A stretch of DNA of 64,000 nt from Schaedlerella arabinosiphila (GTDB taxonomy: Bacteria; Bacillota; Clostridia; Lachnospirales; Lachnospiraceae): assembly GCF_003885045.1 (NCBI RefSeq), contig NZ_RHJS01000002.1, positions 3,286,001 through 3,350,000 of the forward strand, given 5' to 3'. A program made the position numbers and the translations under genes. Under the pieces are notes generated by a model. That model was given only the letters and a program-made list of their open reading frames with translations. It did no database searches and was not told the DNA's origin. Positions 34,927 through 43,473 of this stretch are shown piece after piece. How positions within the stretch are numbered: position 1 is the stretch's first letter; the number at the start of each line of letters is the position of its first letter.

Positions 34927-37900
34927 CAACTATCTTTCCCTTCTGTCTTCTCATCTACCTCTTTTTTCAGTTCAGAAACCTTCTTCCTCCTCTTCCGGTT
35001 GCTTCCCGCATAGAAGAACGGCAGGAATGCAGATGCAAATACTTCACATATATGCTGGATATTATGCATCAGTCCGTTGGCAACCGCCATATCCGCCAAT
35101 GGAGTATCCGGGTCGTTAACCGTCTGCATCGGCTGGTCATTCGGAGTATCTACATCACTCATATCCGCCAACGGTATCGGGGTATCCACTACCGGTACGG
35201 TCGGAGTTACTGTTGGTGTCGGGGTTGCTACTGCAGGTGCCGGGGTTGCCGCCGCAGGTACTGCCAGGGCATCCGCGTCTGGTGTCGCCGGGGTTGCCGG
35301 AGTATCCGGTGCCGGGGTGTCTGTCGGTGCATCCGGTGCAGGAGTATCTGTCGGCGCATCAGGAGCATCGTCTTCTGCCGGGGTCGGCGGAGTATCCGGG
35401 GTCGGAGTATCCGTCTCTGCTGAGCTGGTAGATGTGCTCTCGCTGGATGAGGTGCTGGCACTTGTGCTTTCGCTGGACGAAGTGCTGGCACTCGTGCTCA
35501 TGCTTTCACTTACTACCGTTGAAGTGCTCTCACTCTCACTTACTACTGTCGAGGTGCTTTCGCTTTCACTTACTACCGTCGAGGTACTTTCACTCTCACT
35601 TACTACGGTTGAAGTACTCTCACTTTCACTTACTACGGTTGAGGTGCTCTCACTCTCACTCACTACGGTTGACGTACTTTCACTTTCGCTTACTACCGTC
35701 GAGGTGCTCTCGCTTTCGCTTACTACGGTTGACGTGCTTTCGCTTTCACTCACTACTGTACTGGTGCTCTCGCTTTCGCTTACTACCGTCGAGGTGCTTT
35801 CGCTCTCACTTACCACTATCGAAGTGCTTTCACTTTCGCTTACTACCGTTGAAGTGCTCTCGCTTTCACTTACTACCGTTGAAGTGCTTTCGCTTTCACT
35901 TACTACCGTCGAAGTGCTCTCGCTTTCACTTACTACCGTCGAGGTACTCTCACTTTCACTTACTACAGTTGAGGTGCTCTCACTCTCGCTCACTACGGTT
36001 GAAGTACTTTCACTTTCGCTTACTATCGTTGAGGTGCTCTCACTCTCGCTCACTACTGTTGAGGTGCTTTCGCTCTCACTTACCACTGTTGAGGTGCTTT
36101 CACTTTCACTCACTACGGTACTGGTGCTTTCGCTCTCACTTATTACCGTTGACGTGCTTTCGCTTTCACTTACTACCGTCGAAGTGCTCTCGCTTTCGCT
36201 TACTACCGTCGAGGTGCTCTCGCTTTCGCTTACTACGGTTGACGTGCTTTCGCTTTCACTCACTACGGTTGACGTGCTTTCGCTTTCACTTACTACCGTC
36301 GAGGTACTTTCGCTTTCACTTACTACCGTTGACGTACTTTCACTCTCGCTTACTACCGTCGAGGTACTTTCACTCTCACTTACTACGGTTGAAGTACTTT
36401 CACTTTCGCTTACTACCGTACTGGTGCTTTCACTCTCACTTACTACTGTCGAGGTGCTCTCGCTCTCACTTACTACCGTACTGGTGCTTTCACTTTCGCT
36501 TACTACCGTTGAAGTACTTTCACTTTCACTCACTACGGTACTGGTGCTTTCGCTCTCACTTACTACCGTCGAGGTACTCTCACTTTCGCTTACTACCGTT
36601 GAAGTACTTTCGCTCTCGCTCACTACGGTTGAGGTGCTCTCACTTTCACTTACTACCGTCGAAGTGCTCTCGCTTTCACTCACTACCGTCGAAGTGCTTT
36701 CACTTTCGCTTACTACGGTGCTGGTACTTTCGCTTTCACTCACTACCGTCGAAGTGCTTTCACTTTCGCTTACTACGGTGCTGGTACTTTCGCTTTCACT
36801 CACTACCGTCGAAGTGCTCTCACTTTCGCTCACTACTGTTGAAGTGCTTTCGCTCTCACTCACTACCGTTGAAGTACTTTCGCTCTCGCTTACTACCGTT
36901 GAAGTGCTTTCGCTTTCACTTACTACTGTCGAAGTGCTCTCACTTTCACTTACTACTGTCGAGGTACTTTCGCTCTCACTTACTACCGTCGAAGTGCTCT
37001 CGCTTTCGCTCACTACTGTTGAAGTGCTTTCGCTCTCACTCACTACCGTTGAAGTACTTTCGCTCTCGCTCACTACGGTTGAGGTGCTTTCGCTTTCACT
37101 TACTACCGTTGAGGTGCTCTCACTCTCACTTACTACTGTCGAGGTGCTTTCACTCTCGCTCACTACCGTACTGGTGCTTTCGCTTTCACTTACTACTGTT
37201 GAGGTGCTCTCACTTTCACTTACTACCGTCGAAGTGCTCTCGCTTTCGCTTACTACCGTACTGGTGCTTTCGCTTTCACTTACTACTGTCGAGGTACTTT
37301 CGCTCTCACTCACCACCGTTGACGTGCTTTCACTCTCGCTCACTACGGTTGAGGTGCTTTCGCTTTCACTTACTACCGTTGAGGTGCTTTCGCTCTCGCT
37401 TACTACTGTTGAAGTGCTCTCACTTTCACTTACTACTGTTGAGGTGCTCTCACTCTCACTCACTACGGTTGAAGTACTCTCACTTTCGCTCACTACGGTA
37501 CTGGTGCTTTCGCTCTCACTTACTACCGTTGACGTGCTTTCACTTTCACTTACCACCGTCGAGGTGCTTTCACTCTCGCTCACTACGGTTGAGGTGCTTT
37601 CGCTTTCACTTACTACCGTTGAGGTACTTTCACTCTCACTTAATACTGTCGAGGTGCTCTCACTCTCGCTTACTATCGTTGAAGTACTTTCACTCAAAGA
37701 GGTACTTTGACTTAAAATTGCCGCTTCAGATTCGCTTTGTGCTCCCGACAAGCTTTCACTTTCGCTTATGTAAGTCGATGCAGATGTACTCGCACTCTCT
37801 GACAAATGCTTACTCGTAGTTTCTGATGTAGACAAAAAGCCACTTGCACTTTCTGACGCAGATGCACTCTCACTTAAGTATGTTGAATCCAGCGTACTTC

Positions 37901-40106
37901 CACTTTCTGACAGCAATGTACTCCTGCTTGCATATTCCGATGCAGAAGTACTTGCGCTGTCTGACATTGACGTACTCTCGCTTTCATACTTATGTACACT
38001 GTCTGACATGAACGTACTCTGATTCTCAGAGGTATTTTGACTAGTTAATGCACTGGTGCTTGCTGCTGCACTTACTGCTTCTGATGTCTGTATAAGATTT
38101 TCACTTTCACTCAGGCTGTCGCTCTTTGCTTCACTAAGCTTTACTGAAGCTTCTGTATAATCCGACTCATACGTCTGCGTGAATTCATCCTTTCCATCTA
38201 TAAAATCTTTTTCGCTTATATATGCCTTTCCGCCCTTAAAATCGTCGTCTTTGTCAAGTATAAACTGACCATTAGTACCTTTTTTAATTTCAACGATATA
38301 AATAGTCTCTACTTTTTCTGCATTTTCATGATTCGCAGGGTCCAATGGTGTTTGCGCCCACCAGGGTTTATCATTTCTATTGGCTATTGGGTTGCCATCT
38401 CTATCTGCTGTAACGTAATCAAAATATCTTTCCTGAATTTTCCCTTCCTTATCTTTATACGTAGCCAGCACATACTTACCTTCAGCACCCTCATCGTACG
38501 GTGTCCAGTTAGAAAAAGTAACTTCCGTATAATCATTCACTTGTGCGTCTGTAAGCATCTTATACTGGATCAGGAGGTTTGCCAGTTTGTCTGCTTGGAC
38601 ATAATAGGCATTGTCCAATTTCTTATACCGCTTTTTTAATATTCTTTCACGCTCCGTCTTAACTAGAGCCTCCTGATTCTTAATATCCTGTTTTAATTGC
38701 GCTAATTTCTGAAGTCTTTGTTCGCTGTCATTATAGTGTTCCAGCAAGCTGTCATATTCACTCTGCGCCATTGAAACCGCCTCAGATGTAGCCTGATTCG
38801 TACTCTCTGCCATTGACTGAGATGCAGACATACTCGTGCTCACAAATGTAGACGCAATCTCCGACTGTGATACAACTCCAGACACTGCTTCCGACGCTGC
38901 TGTACTACCCGATTCAGACTCTGACAGCATCGTGCTGTAATGATCTGACAGAGATTCACTGGCAAACGTTGATTCTGACAAAAGCGTACTATGTGCCTCA
39001 GACAGAACTGTACTGTTCGATGCAGATTCTGACAACAGAGTACTATGTCCCTCTGACAGCGCAACACTGCCCGACTCAGATTCTGACAATACGTTACTAT
39101 ATACTTCTGACAGGATCGTACTGCCTGAAGCAGATTCTGACAGCAGCGTGCTGTTCTTCTCTGACCATGCCTGGCTTTCCGCCGTGGATCTAGCAAGCAA
39201 TGCTTCCTCTTCTTCTGTCAGTGCCTCACCATTCTCAAGTTTCGCCTGAGCGATTCTTAACTTAGACAATAACGTCGGCGTGAGCCAGTCACTTCCTTCA
39301 ATCGGAAGCTCATCTGCAACTTCGGATTCAGTCATGGATGCTTCTGAATCAGATGCCGATGCTTCGGATTCAGTCGTGGATGCTTCTGATTCAGATACCG
39401 AATCCTTAGAATCCGATGCAGAAGCCCCGGTATCTGATGCCGTCGTCGTAGAATCAGATGACATTGATCCTAAATCCGAATCTGCTGTCTCAGAGTCATA
39501 GACTGCCGCCTCAGAATCTGATGCGGACGCTTCGGAAGTATCAGCGCTGTTGTCCGCCGCTGAATTTATATCTTCCGTTGACTCCACAGAATCCACCGGT
39601 GCCGGGTCCGCTGGCGCTGGTTCTACCGGTGCGGGATCTACTGGCACAGGTTCTACAGGTACAGGATCTACCGGCGCTGGTTCTATCGGCGCAGGATTCT
39701 CCGGCACAGGCTGCTCCACTGTCTCTGATCCGTATGTTGATTCAGTTCCCGCAGCAGAATCCGTACTCTCTGTCGTTGCCACGCTGTCTGTGGATGCCGC
39801 GCTGTCTACATATGCAGCACTGCCTGTTCCGTCGTCATAAGCAAAACCCGAATCTTGGTCCGTATATGATACATTTTCATTCATCTGTTCCGAGCTGGGT
39901 TCCGCAGACTCAGAAGTCTCTCTTGTCTGCGGCTCTTCAGAACTCTCCGTCCTCTCCTCTGCGGAAAAGACCAGTTCATCTGACCCTCCCTCTCCATTCT
40001 GATCAAGCTCTGCGGCATATACTACATTCCCATCCTGGAACATTCCCATGCCCCCAATGGCAATTCCTGCCGCCGCAATCACTTTCATGGCTTCTTTCTT
40101 TTTCAT
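34926..40106 (-). CDS. Serine-rich repeat glycoprotein (SRRP), accessory Sec substrate
   Basis: A 1,726-residue surface protein. Residues 1-31 form a short signal peptide with a glycine-containing core (AAAGIAIGGMGMF; likely cleavage after VYA), as in accessory Sec substrates, but without the long KxYKxGKxW extension. Acidic and Pro-rich segments follow (to about residue 175). Then come a first irregular Ser-rich region (about 190-447), a unique charged globular region (about 448-660) and a second Ser-rich region with about 72 perfect-register 10-residue repeats (SESESTSTVV). After that come a Pro-rich segment (about 1,558-1,650) and a C-terminus with one short hydrophobic stretch (HICEVFASAFLPFFYAG) and RKRRKK. 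No LPXTG is present; PLADM occurs twice. AAAGG lies 10 nt before the ATG. Likely an adhesin or glycan-coated surface fibre. Confidence 0.95.
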   Translation of the reverse strand: MKKKEAMKVIAAAGIAIGGMGMFQDGNVVYAAELDQNGEGGSDELVFSAEERTESSEEPQTRETSESAEPSSEQMNENVSYTDQDSGFAYDDGTGSAAYVDSAASTDSVATTESTDSAAGTESTYGSETVEQPVPENPAPIEPAPVDPVPVEPVPVDPAPVEPAPADPAPVDSVESTEDINSAADNSADTSEASASDSEAAVYDSETADSDLGSMSSDSTTTASDTGASASDSKDSVSESEASTTESEASASDSEASMTESEVADELPIEGSDWLTPTLLSKLRIAQAKLENGEALTEEEEALLARSTAESQAWSEKNSTLLSESASGSTILSEVYSNVLSESESGSVALSEGHSTLLSESASNSTVLSEAHSTLLSESTFASESLSDHYSTMLSESESGSTAASEAVSGVVSQSEIASTFVSTSMSASQSMAESTNQATSEAVSMAQSEYDSLLEHYNDSEQRLQKLAQLKQDIKNQEALVKTERERILKKRYKKLDNAYYVQADKLANLLIQYKMLTDAQVNDYTEVTFSNWTPYDEGAEGKYVLATYKDKEGKIQERYFDYVTADRDGNPIANRNDKPWWAQTPLDPANHENAEKVETIYIVEIKKGTNGQFILDKDDDFKGGKAYISEKDFIDGKDEFTQTYESDYTEASVKLSEAKSDSLSESENLIQTSEAVSAAASTSALTSQNTSENQSTFMSDSVHKYESESTSMSDSASTSASEYASRSTLLSESGSTLDSTYLSESASASESASGFLSTSETTSKHLSESASTSASTYISESESLSGAQSESEAAILSQSTSLSESTSTIVSESESTSTVLSESESTSTVVSESESTSTVVSESESTSTVVSESESTSTVVSESESTSTVVSESESTSTVVSESESTSTVVSESESTSTVVSESESTSTVVSESESTSTVVSESESTSTVVSESESTSTVVSESESTSTVVSESESTSTVVSESESTSTVVSESESTSTVVSESESTSTVVSESESTSTVVSESESTSTVVSESESTSTVVSESESTSTVVSESESTSTVVSESESTSTVVSESESTSTVVSESESTSTVVSESESTSTVVSESESTSTVVSESESTSTVVSESESTSTVVSESESTSTVVSESESTSTVVSESESTSTVVSESESTSTVVSESESTSTVVSESESTSTVVSESESTSTVVSESESTSTVVSESESTSTVVSESESTSTVVSESESTSTVVSESESTSTVVSESESTSTVVSESESTSTVVSESESTSTVVSESESTSTVVSESESTSTVVSESESTSTVVSESESTSTVVSESESTSTVVSESESTSTVISESESTSTVVSESESTSTVVSESESTSTVVSESESTSTIVSESESTSTVVSESESTSTVVSESESTSTVVSESESTSTVVSESESTSTVVSESESTSTVVSESESTSIVVSESESTSTVVSESESTSTVVSESESTSTVVSESESTSTVVSESESTSTVVSESESTSTVVSESESTSTVVSESESTSTVVSESESTSTVVSESESTSTVVSESMSTSASTSSSESTSASTSSSESTSTSSAETDTPTPDTPPTPAEDDAPDAPTDTPAPDAPTDTPAPDTPATPATPDADALAVPAAATPAPAVATPTPTVTPTVPVVDTPIPLADMSDVDTPNDQPMQTVNDPDTPLADMAVANGLMHNIQHICEVFASAFLPFFYAGSNRKRRKKVSELKKEVDEKTEGKDS
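35512..37690 (-). repeat. 30-bp tandem repeat array, about 72 units
   Basis: Exact 30-bp register over about 2.18 kb, each unit encoding SESESTSTVV. Nearly every unit is identical in protein (rare TSIVV, TSTVI, TSTIV), while third-codon positions vary freely. It lies inside the SRRP gene and encodes its glycosylated stalk. Confidence 0.97.
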
Positions 40107-40170
40107 TTCAGCCTACCTTTCTTCTATTCGGAATCACATTTTCCCTTTTCTCATAATGCTACCCACATAC

Positions 40171-40206
40171 AGTATAACAAAGCCGCTCTTTCGCAAACTC
40201 TTTCAT
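40171..40206 (-). promoter_or_regulatory. Candidate SRRP promoter with weak -35
   Basis: The minus strand has TATACT (40,171-40,176) about 65 bp before the SRRP start. The hexamer 17 bp further upstream (AGTTTG) is far from TTGACA, as expected of an activator-dependent promoter. Two direct repeats CGTCAGGC (40,261-40,268 and 40,293-40,300, 32 bp apart) lie 85-125 bp upstream and are candidate operator sites. Confidence 0.4.
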
Positions 40207-40313
40207 CCGGCACGATTTATACACTTTTTGCACCGATTGACTGCGGAAAGCAAGTCCCCAGCCTGACGTTCTCAGCCGTCCTCATTGTTTCTGCCTGACG
40301 AATCCCCTCTTCA

Positions 40314-41501
40314 TTACCAATTCCCCCCATCATCCAGCAGCCTGCAGCTCACTCCTCCGCGTCCGCCGCACCGTTTCCGAAAATCCAGATCAATCCGTGC
40401 CCCAATCTCTGCTATATGCTCTTTCTTCATCCCCACACACAGCAGCAAATACTGATTTTCACTATATTTTGTATAAATATCTCCCAGACGGAGATGGGCC
40501 TGGAAAGATGCACGCAGCTTTTTTCCCTGCTTTTCGCAATATTCCCGGTTTTCTGCCGCATGACCGTTTCCGTCCAGAATGGTGCACAGAAACAGACTGA
40601 AATGTACAGTTCCACGCTTTATGACGCGCTTTAACATATGATAACAGTCTGAAAAACCCGGAAGCGTACAGCCATATGCCCCCGGTCCCTGAACCGTTTC
40701 CAGAAGATAATCACTGATGGCTTCCTCCGACCCCTCCGGCCGCAGGATTTTTCTTCCGATTTTTTGGAATTGATCCTGCTGCTTTTTCGACAGAAACCCT
40801 CCCGACTCCTGCAGATGCGCCGCTGCTTTTTGATATAACGCTTCTGCCTCCTGATGCTGATTCAAAGCGATCAGACTGTCAATCCGCCAGTTTTCCCATC
40901 CCTCATAAGGGTAAATTTCCGATGCGCCGGCAGCCAGCCTTTCAATGCTTCTGTAATCCCCCTCACCTTTCAAATATCCAAACAGATACTTCATCATCGA
41001 AAAATACAGTTTCTGATAATACCGGCTTTTCTCTATAACCCACTGCTCATTCGATAACTGCGGCAAAAATTCCCCCTGATAAAATTCACAGGCTTTTTCA
41101 CACAGCTCTGCTTTTTTCCGTTTATCCTGCTCCTTCTCAAATTCCCGTGCGGCTTTTTCGAAATTCCAGGCATCTGATTCCACCTCAATCCCGCCGTCGA
41201 AATACAAGACGCCCATTCGCAGAAAAAGATAATCTCCGGCAGGAAGAGGTGAGGCCTCCAGGTATTTGCGCAGCCGGAAAATGGTATTGTTCAGGCTGGC
41301 GTTGGTATCCTCTACTTCCTCCCATTTATAAAGACTTTCCGCGACATCGCTTTTACTGAATCCCTGGCCGGGCCTGGTCATCAAAATCTGAAATAATTGT
41401 CCGAATTTGGAATCCCTCTGCCTGCCGAAGGTCAGTACCTCATCCCCATAGCTGGCCGTAAATCCGCCGAACATTTTCACTGATAGCTTTTTCTCCGTCA
41501 C
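40314..41501 (-). CDS. Winged-helix/BTAD regulator with C-terminal GGDEF-like domain
   Basis: A 395-residue regulator. Residues about 5-100 form an OmpR/SARP-type winged helix (VKMFGGFTASYGDEVLTFGR, QILMTRPGQGFSKSDVAESL, NASLNNTIFRLRKYLE). Residues about 105-235 are a bacterial transcriptional activation (BTAD/TPR-like) domain (EKACEFYQGEFLPQL, YEGWENWRIDSLIALNQHQE). Residues about 265-395 form a third domain shared with the upstream protein (GAYGC...FSDCYHMLKRVIKRG and LRLGDIYTKYSENQYLLLCV), which looks like a nucleotide-cyclase fold without a catalytic signature. The start is a GTG at 41,501 forming a GTGA overlap with the upstream stop, with GGAG 9 nt before. Placed just upstream of the SRRP in the same direction, so probably its activator. 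Confidence 0.82.
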   Translation of the reverse strand: MTEKKLSVKMFGGFTASYGDEVLTFGRQRDSKFGQLFQILMTRPGQGFSKSDVAESLYKWEEVEDTNASLNNTIFRLRKYLEASPLPAGDYLFLRMGVLYFDGGIEVESDAWNFEKAAREFEKEQDKRKKAELCEKACEFYQGEFLPQLSNEQWVIEKSRYYQKLYFSMMKYLFGYLKGEGDYRSIERLAAGASEIYPYEGWENWRIDSLIALNQHQEAEALYQKAAAHLQESGGFLSKKQQDQFQKIGRKILRPEGSEEAISDYLLETVQGPGAYGCTLPGFSDCYHMLKRVIKRGTVHFSLFLCTILDGNGHAAENREYCEKQGKKLRASFQAHLRLGDIYTKYSENQYLLLCVGMKKEHIAEIGARIDLDFRKRCGGRGGVSCRLLDDGGNW

Positions 41502-42583
41502 GCTTTGCTTCTCCTTTTCAGTTTCTCTGGAGCTGCATACGAATGATCCTGCTCCGTCAGTTCTACAATGCGGGCCGGCTGAAGCGCATAGCAATGATGA
41601 ACCAAAATATCATTTTCCTGACCGCCTGCCTGAAATTTTCCTCTGATCCGTTCCGCAATCCTGTCCCCCTGCCCTTCTGTGGTATCAATGACAAGGACAA
41701 GGTACTGGCTGCTGGAATAGCGGGTATATACGTCTCCAATCCGAAGCGTGGAATGGATGTCTTCCCCCAGCCGTTCCATCTGGTCATCCTTTTCCCCCGG
41801 CTGAAGACTTCTCCCCTGCCCGTCCACTACGCTGATCAAAATGGCGCATGCTTTCAGCCCGCTTCGGATAATTCCGCGTTCCAGAAAACGATAGATTCCC
41901 TTGAAGGTTTCATAATCCTGGCAATATGCTCCCGGCTTTCGGATCTGTTCAATCAGATCCTTCCTGATCCGCCTGGCATCCTTTACATAATGATCCTGCC
42001 CTCTGCTCTTTCTTCCTCCCGTGTCTGACTTTCGTCTCCGCAGCTCTGCGTCAGCACGTTCCAATAAGCTTCGGCAGGTATCCCCCGGCTGCCGCAAAAC
42101 CGATACTGCCGTCACGGAAAATGCAATCTCATTTTTTCCTTTTCCTCCGTTCATACGAAAACGTTTCTCAATGCGTTCGCAGATTTCCTGCGCCTGCTGT
42201 ATCTCCTGACAGTTTGGTATAAAAATAAGAAAATGGTCACCGCCGTATCTGCCAAGAATATCGTTCTCACGTATCATATATGTAAGAACCTGTGCGGCCT
42301 CTTTCAGACATTCATCCCCGGCCGGATGTCCATACTGATCGTTGATCTGCCTCAGGCGGTTTACATCGCACAGCACAAGCGCTCCGCTCCGATTCCTGTT
42401 CATTGCAGATGTCATTCGAGACTCCGCAGCACTTTTCTTCAAAATGCCCGTAAGATAATCCAGTTCCCGCATCTCTCCCCTCTTTTTGTCCGCTCCTGCC
42501 TTCAATGTCCCCGTCTCATTGAACTGTGTATTCCCTCTCATGCCCAACCCCATCCTTCTCCTGATCTGAAAAATCTCAACCAC
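41498..42583 (-). CDS. GGDEF-domain protein (GGDHF variant) with tandem degenerate domain
   Basis: A 361-residue protein. Residues about 38-195 are a GGDEF domain: LDYLTGILKKSA start, ALVLCDVNRLRQINDQYGHP (metal-site Asp present), then ILGRYGGDHFLIF where the signature is GGDHF, so the usual Glu is His. Residues about 205-340 repeat the fold without signature (GAYCQDYETFKGIYRFLERG, LRIGDVYTRYSSSQYLVLVI), matching the C-terminus of the BTAD regulator. Activity as a diguanylate cyclase is doubtful; a nucleotide-binding sensor role is more likely. The start at GTG 42,583 is weakly supported; an internal ATG (42,553) is an alternative. Stop overlaps the BTAD start (GTGA). Confidence 0.82.
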   Translation of the reverse strand: MVEIFQIRRRMGLGMRGNTQFNETGTLKAGADKKRGEMRELDYLTGILKKSAAESRMTSAMNRNRSGALVLCDVNRLRQINDQYGHPAGDECLKEAAQVLTYMIRENDILGRYGGDHFLIFIPNCQEIQQAQEICERIEKRFRMNGGKGKNEIAFSVTAVSVLRQPGDTCRSLLERADAELRRRKSDTGGRKSRGQDHYVKDARRIRKDLIEQIRKPGAYCQDYETFKGIYRFLERGIIRSGLKACAILISVVDGQGRSLQPGEKDDQMERLGEDIHSTLRIGDVYTRYSSSQYLVLVIDTTEGQGDRIAERIRGKFQAGGQENDILVHHCYALQPARIVELTEQDHSYAAPEKLKRRSKA

Positions 42584-42735
42584 TTTTTCACCCTGGAAAT
42601 TTTTGGTTTATAAAGAAAGGCATCTATTTCTGGTACAACTGGTTTGTGAAACCGTATGAACCAAAAAAGATGCCTGTTTATAATACGCTAAAATAAAAAG
42701 AAACTCTTTTTTATGTTTTAAAAATCCCAATTACC

Positions 42736-42850
42736 GTTTCATAAAGTAGACAATAAGAAACACTTCTAAAACGCATATTTATCATTCGGTTTATGACCTT
42801 TTTTATGTATGTAGACATTATAAACCAATCGTTTCAAAAAGTCTACTATT
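42736..42850. other. Candidate recombination (res-like) site
   Basis: Two related 20-bp segments, 42,736-42,755 (GTTTCATAAAGTAGACAATA) and 42,831-42,850 (GTTTCAAAAAGTCTACTATT), lie in direct orientation beside the 3' end of the serine recombinase gene. The first continues into AGTAGACAATAAGAA, repeated with one mismatch at 43,561-43,575 on the other side of the gene. This is the layout expected of sites used by the adjacent recombinase. Confidence 0.4.
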
Positions 42851-42852
42851 TG

Positions 42853-43473
42853 TTACAGTCCTATTGTTCCTTTCTCCATCTCCAACTGCTCCCTGCATCT
42901 CCGGTAAAATGTCGAATGGCTCATGTTCAGCGCGCTTGCCGCGTTCCTCGAAGAGATATCCCCATGCTCCCACATTTCAAAATATTCCCTAAAATTATGG
43001 GGGATTTCTATTCTATGACAGCCGAACCTGACCCCCTTTGCCTTCGCCGCCGCGATTCCCTCCGCCTGCCGCTGTCTGATAAATGCCCGCTCTGTCTCCG
43101 CCACATAAGCCAGGATCTGCAACACCAAATCTGAAATAAATACCCCCGTCAGATCCCCCTGAACCGTATCCGTGTTCAGCAGGGGCATATCAATCACCCG
43201 GATGTCCGCCCCGGTCTCCTTGGTAATCGTTCTCCACTGCTCCAGAATCTCTCCGTAATTGCGCCCCAGCCTGTCAATACTTTTGATAATGAGCAGATCC
43301 CCCTTCCTCAGCGCCTTCGTGAGCCTTTGATACTGAGGCCGCCGAAAATCCTTTCCCGACATCTGATCCAGGTATATGTTTTCCTTCGGGATATCAAACT
43401 CCTGCAGTGCCGCAAGCTGCCGATCCGGATTCTGCTCCTTCGTTGACACACGTATGTAGCCGTATTTTTTCAT
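42853..43473 (-). CDS. Small serine recombinase (resolvase/invertase family)
   Basis: A 206-residue site-specific recombinase. The catalytic domain starts YGYIRVSTKEQNPDRQLAAL with the nucleophile Ser10, followed by YLDQMSGKDFRRPQ, DLLIIKSIDRLGRNYGEI (conserved Arg cluster), and the long E helix. The C-terminal HTH is NAASALNMSHSTFYRRCRE. Such enzymes resolve transposon cointegrates, invert DNA or maintain plasmids. The ATG at 43,473 is preceded by AAGGAGG, so the ten-residue extension to 43,503 is rejected. No transposase is linked, so it stands alone between the SRRP regulators and an AAA-ATPase gene. Confidence 0.93.
   Translation of the reverse strand: MKKYGYIRVSTKEQNPDRQLAALQEFDIPKENIYLDQMSGKDFRRPQYQRLTKALRKGDLLIIKSIDRLGRNYGEILEQWRTITKETGADIRVIDMPLLNTDTVQGDLTGVFISDLVLQILAYVAETERAFIRQRQAEGIAAAKAKGVRFGCHRIEIPHNFREYFEMWEHGDISSRNAASALNMSHSTFYRRCREQLEMEKGTIGL

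Noticed and set aside
34926..35170. PLADM as a sortase signal
   Set aside because: Only suggestive by position and repetition; no sortase gene is in the window and the motif is not a known sorting signal, so it is mentioned but not annotated.
35512..37690. CRISPR-like appearance of regular 30-bp repeats
   Set aside because: There are no unique spacers between units, the array is in frame within one gene, and no cas genes are near.
35077..37819. Two long plus-strand frames across the SRRP repeats
   Set aside because: Reading the repeat unit backwards gives endless VEVLSLSLTT-type or Cys/His/Leu-rich strings; they are a by-product of the stop-free 30-bp unit, and the SRRP frame has signal peptide, context and RBS.
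40014..40106. KxYKxGKxW-type extended signal peptide on the SRRP
   Set aside because: The N-terminus is short and the motif is absent; only the glycine-containing hydrophobic core resembles accessory Sec signals.
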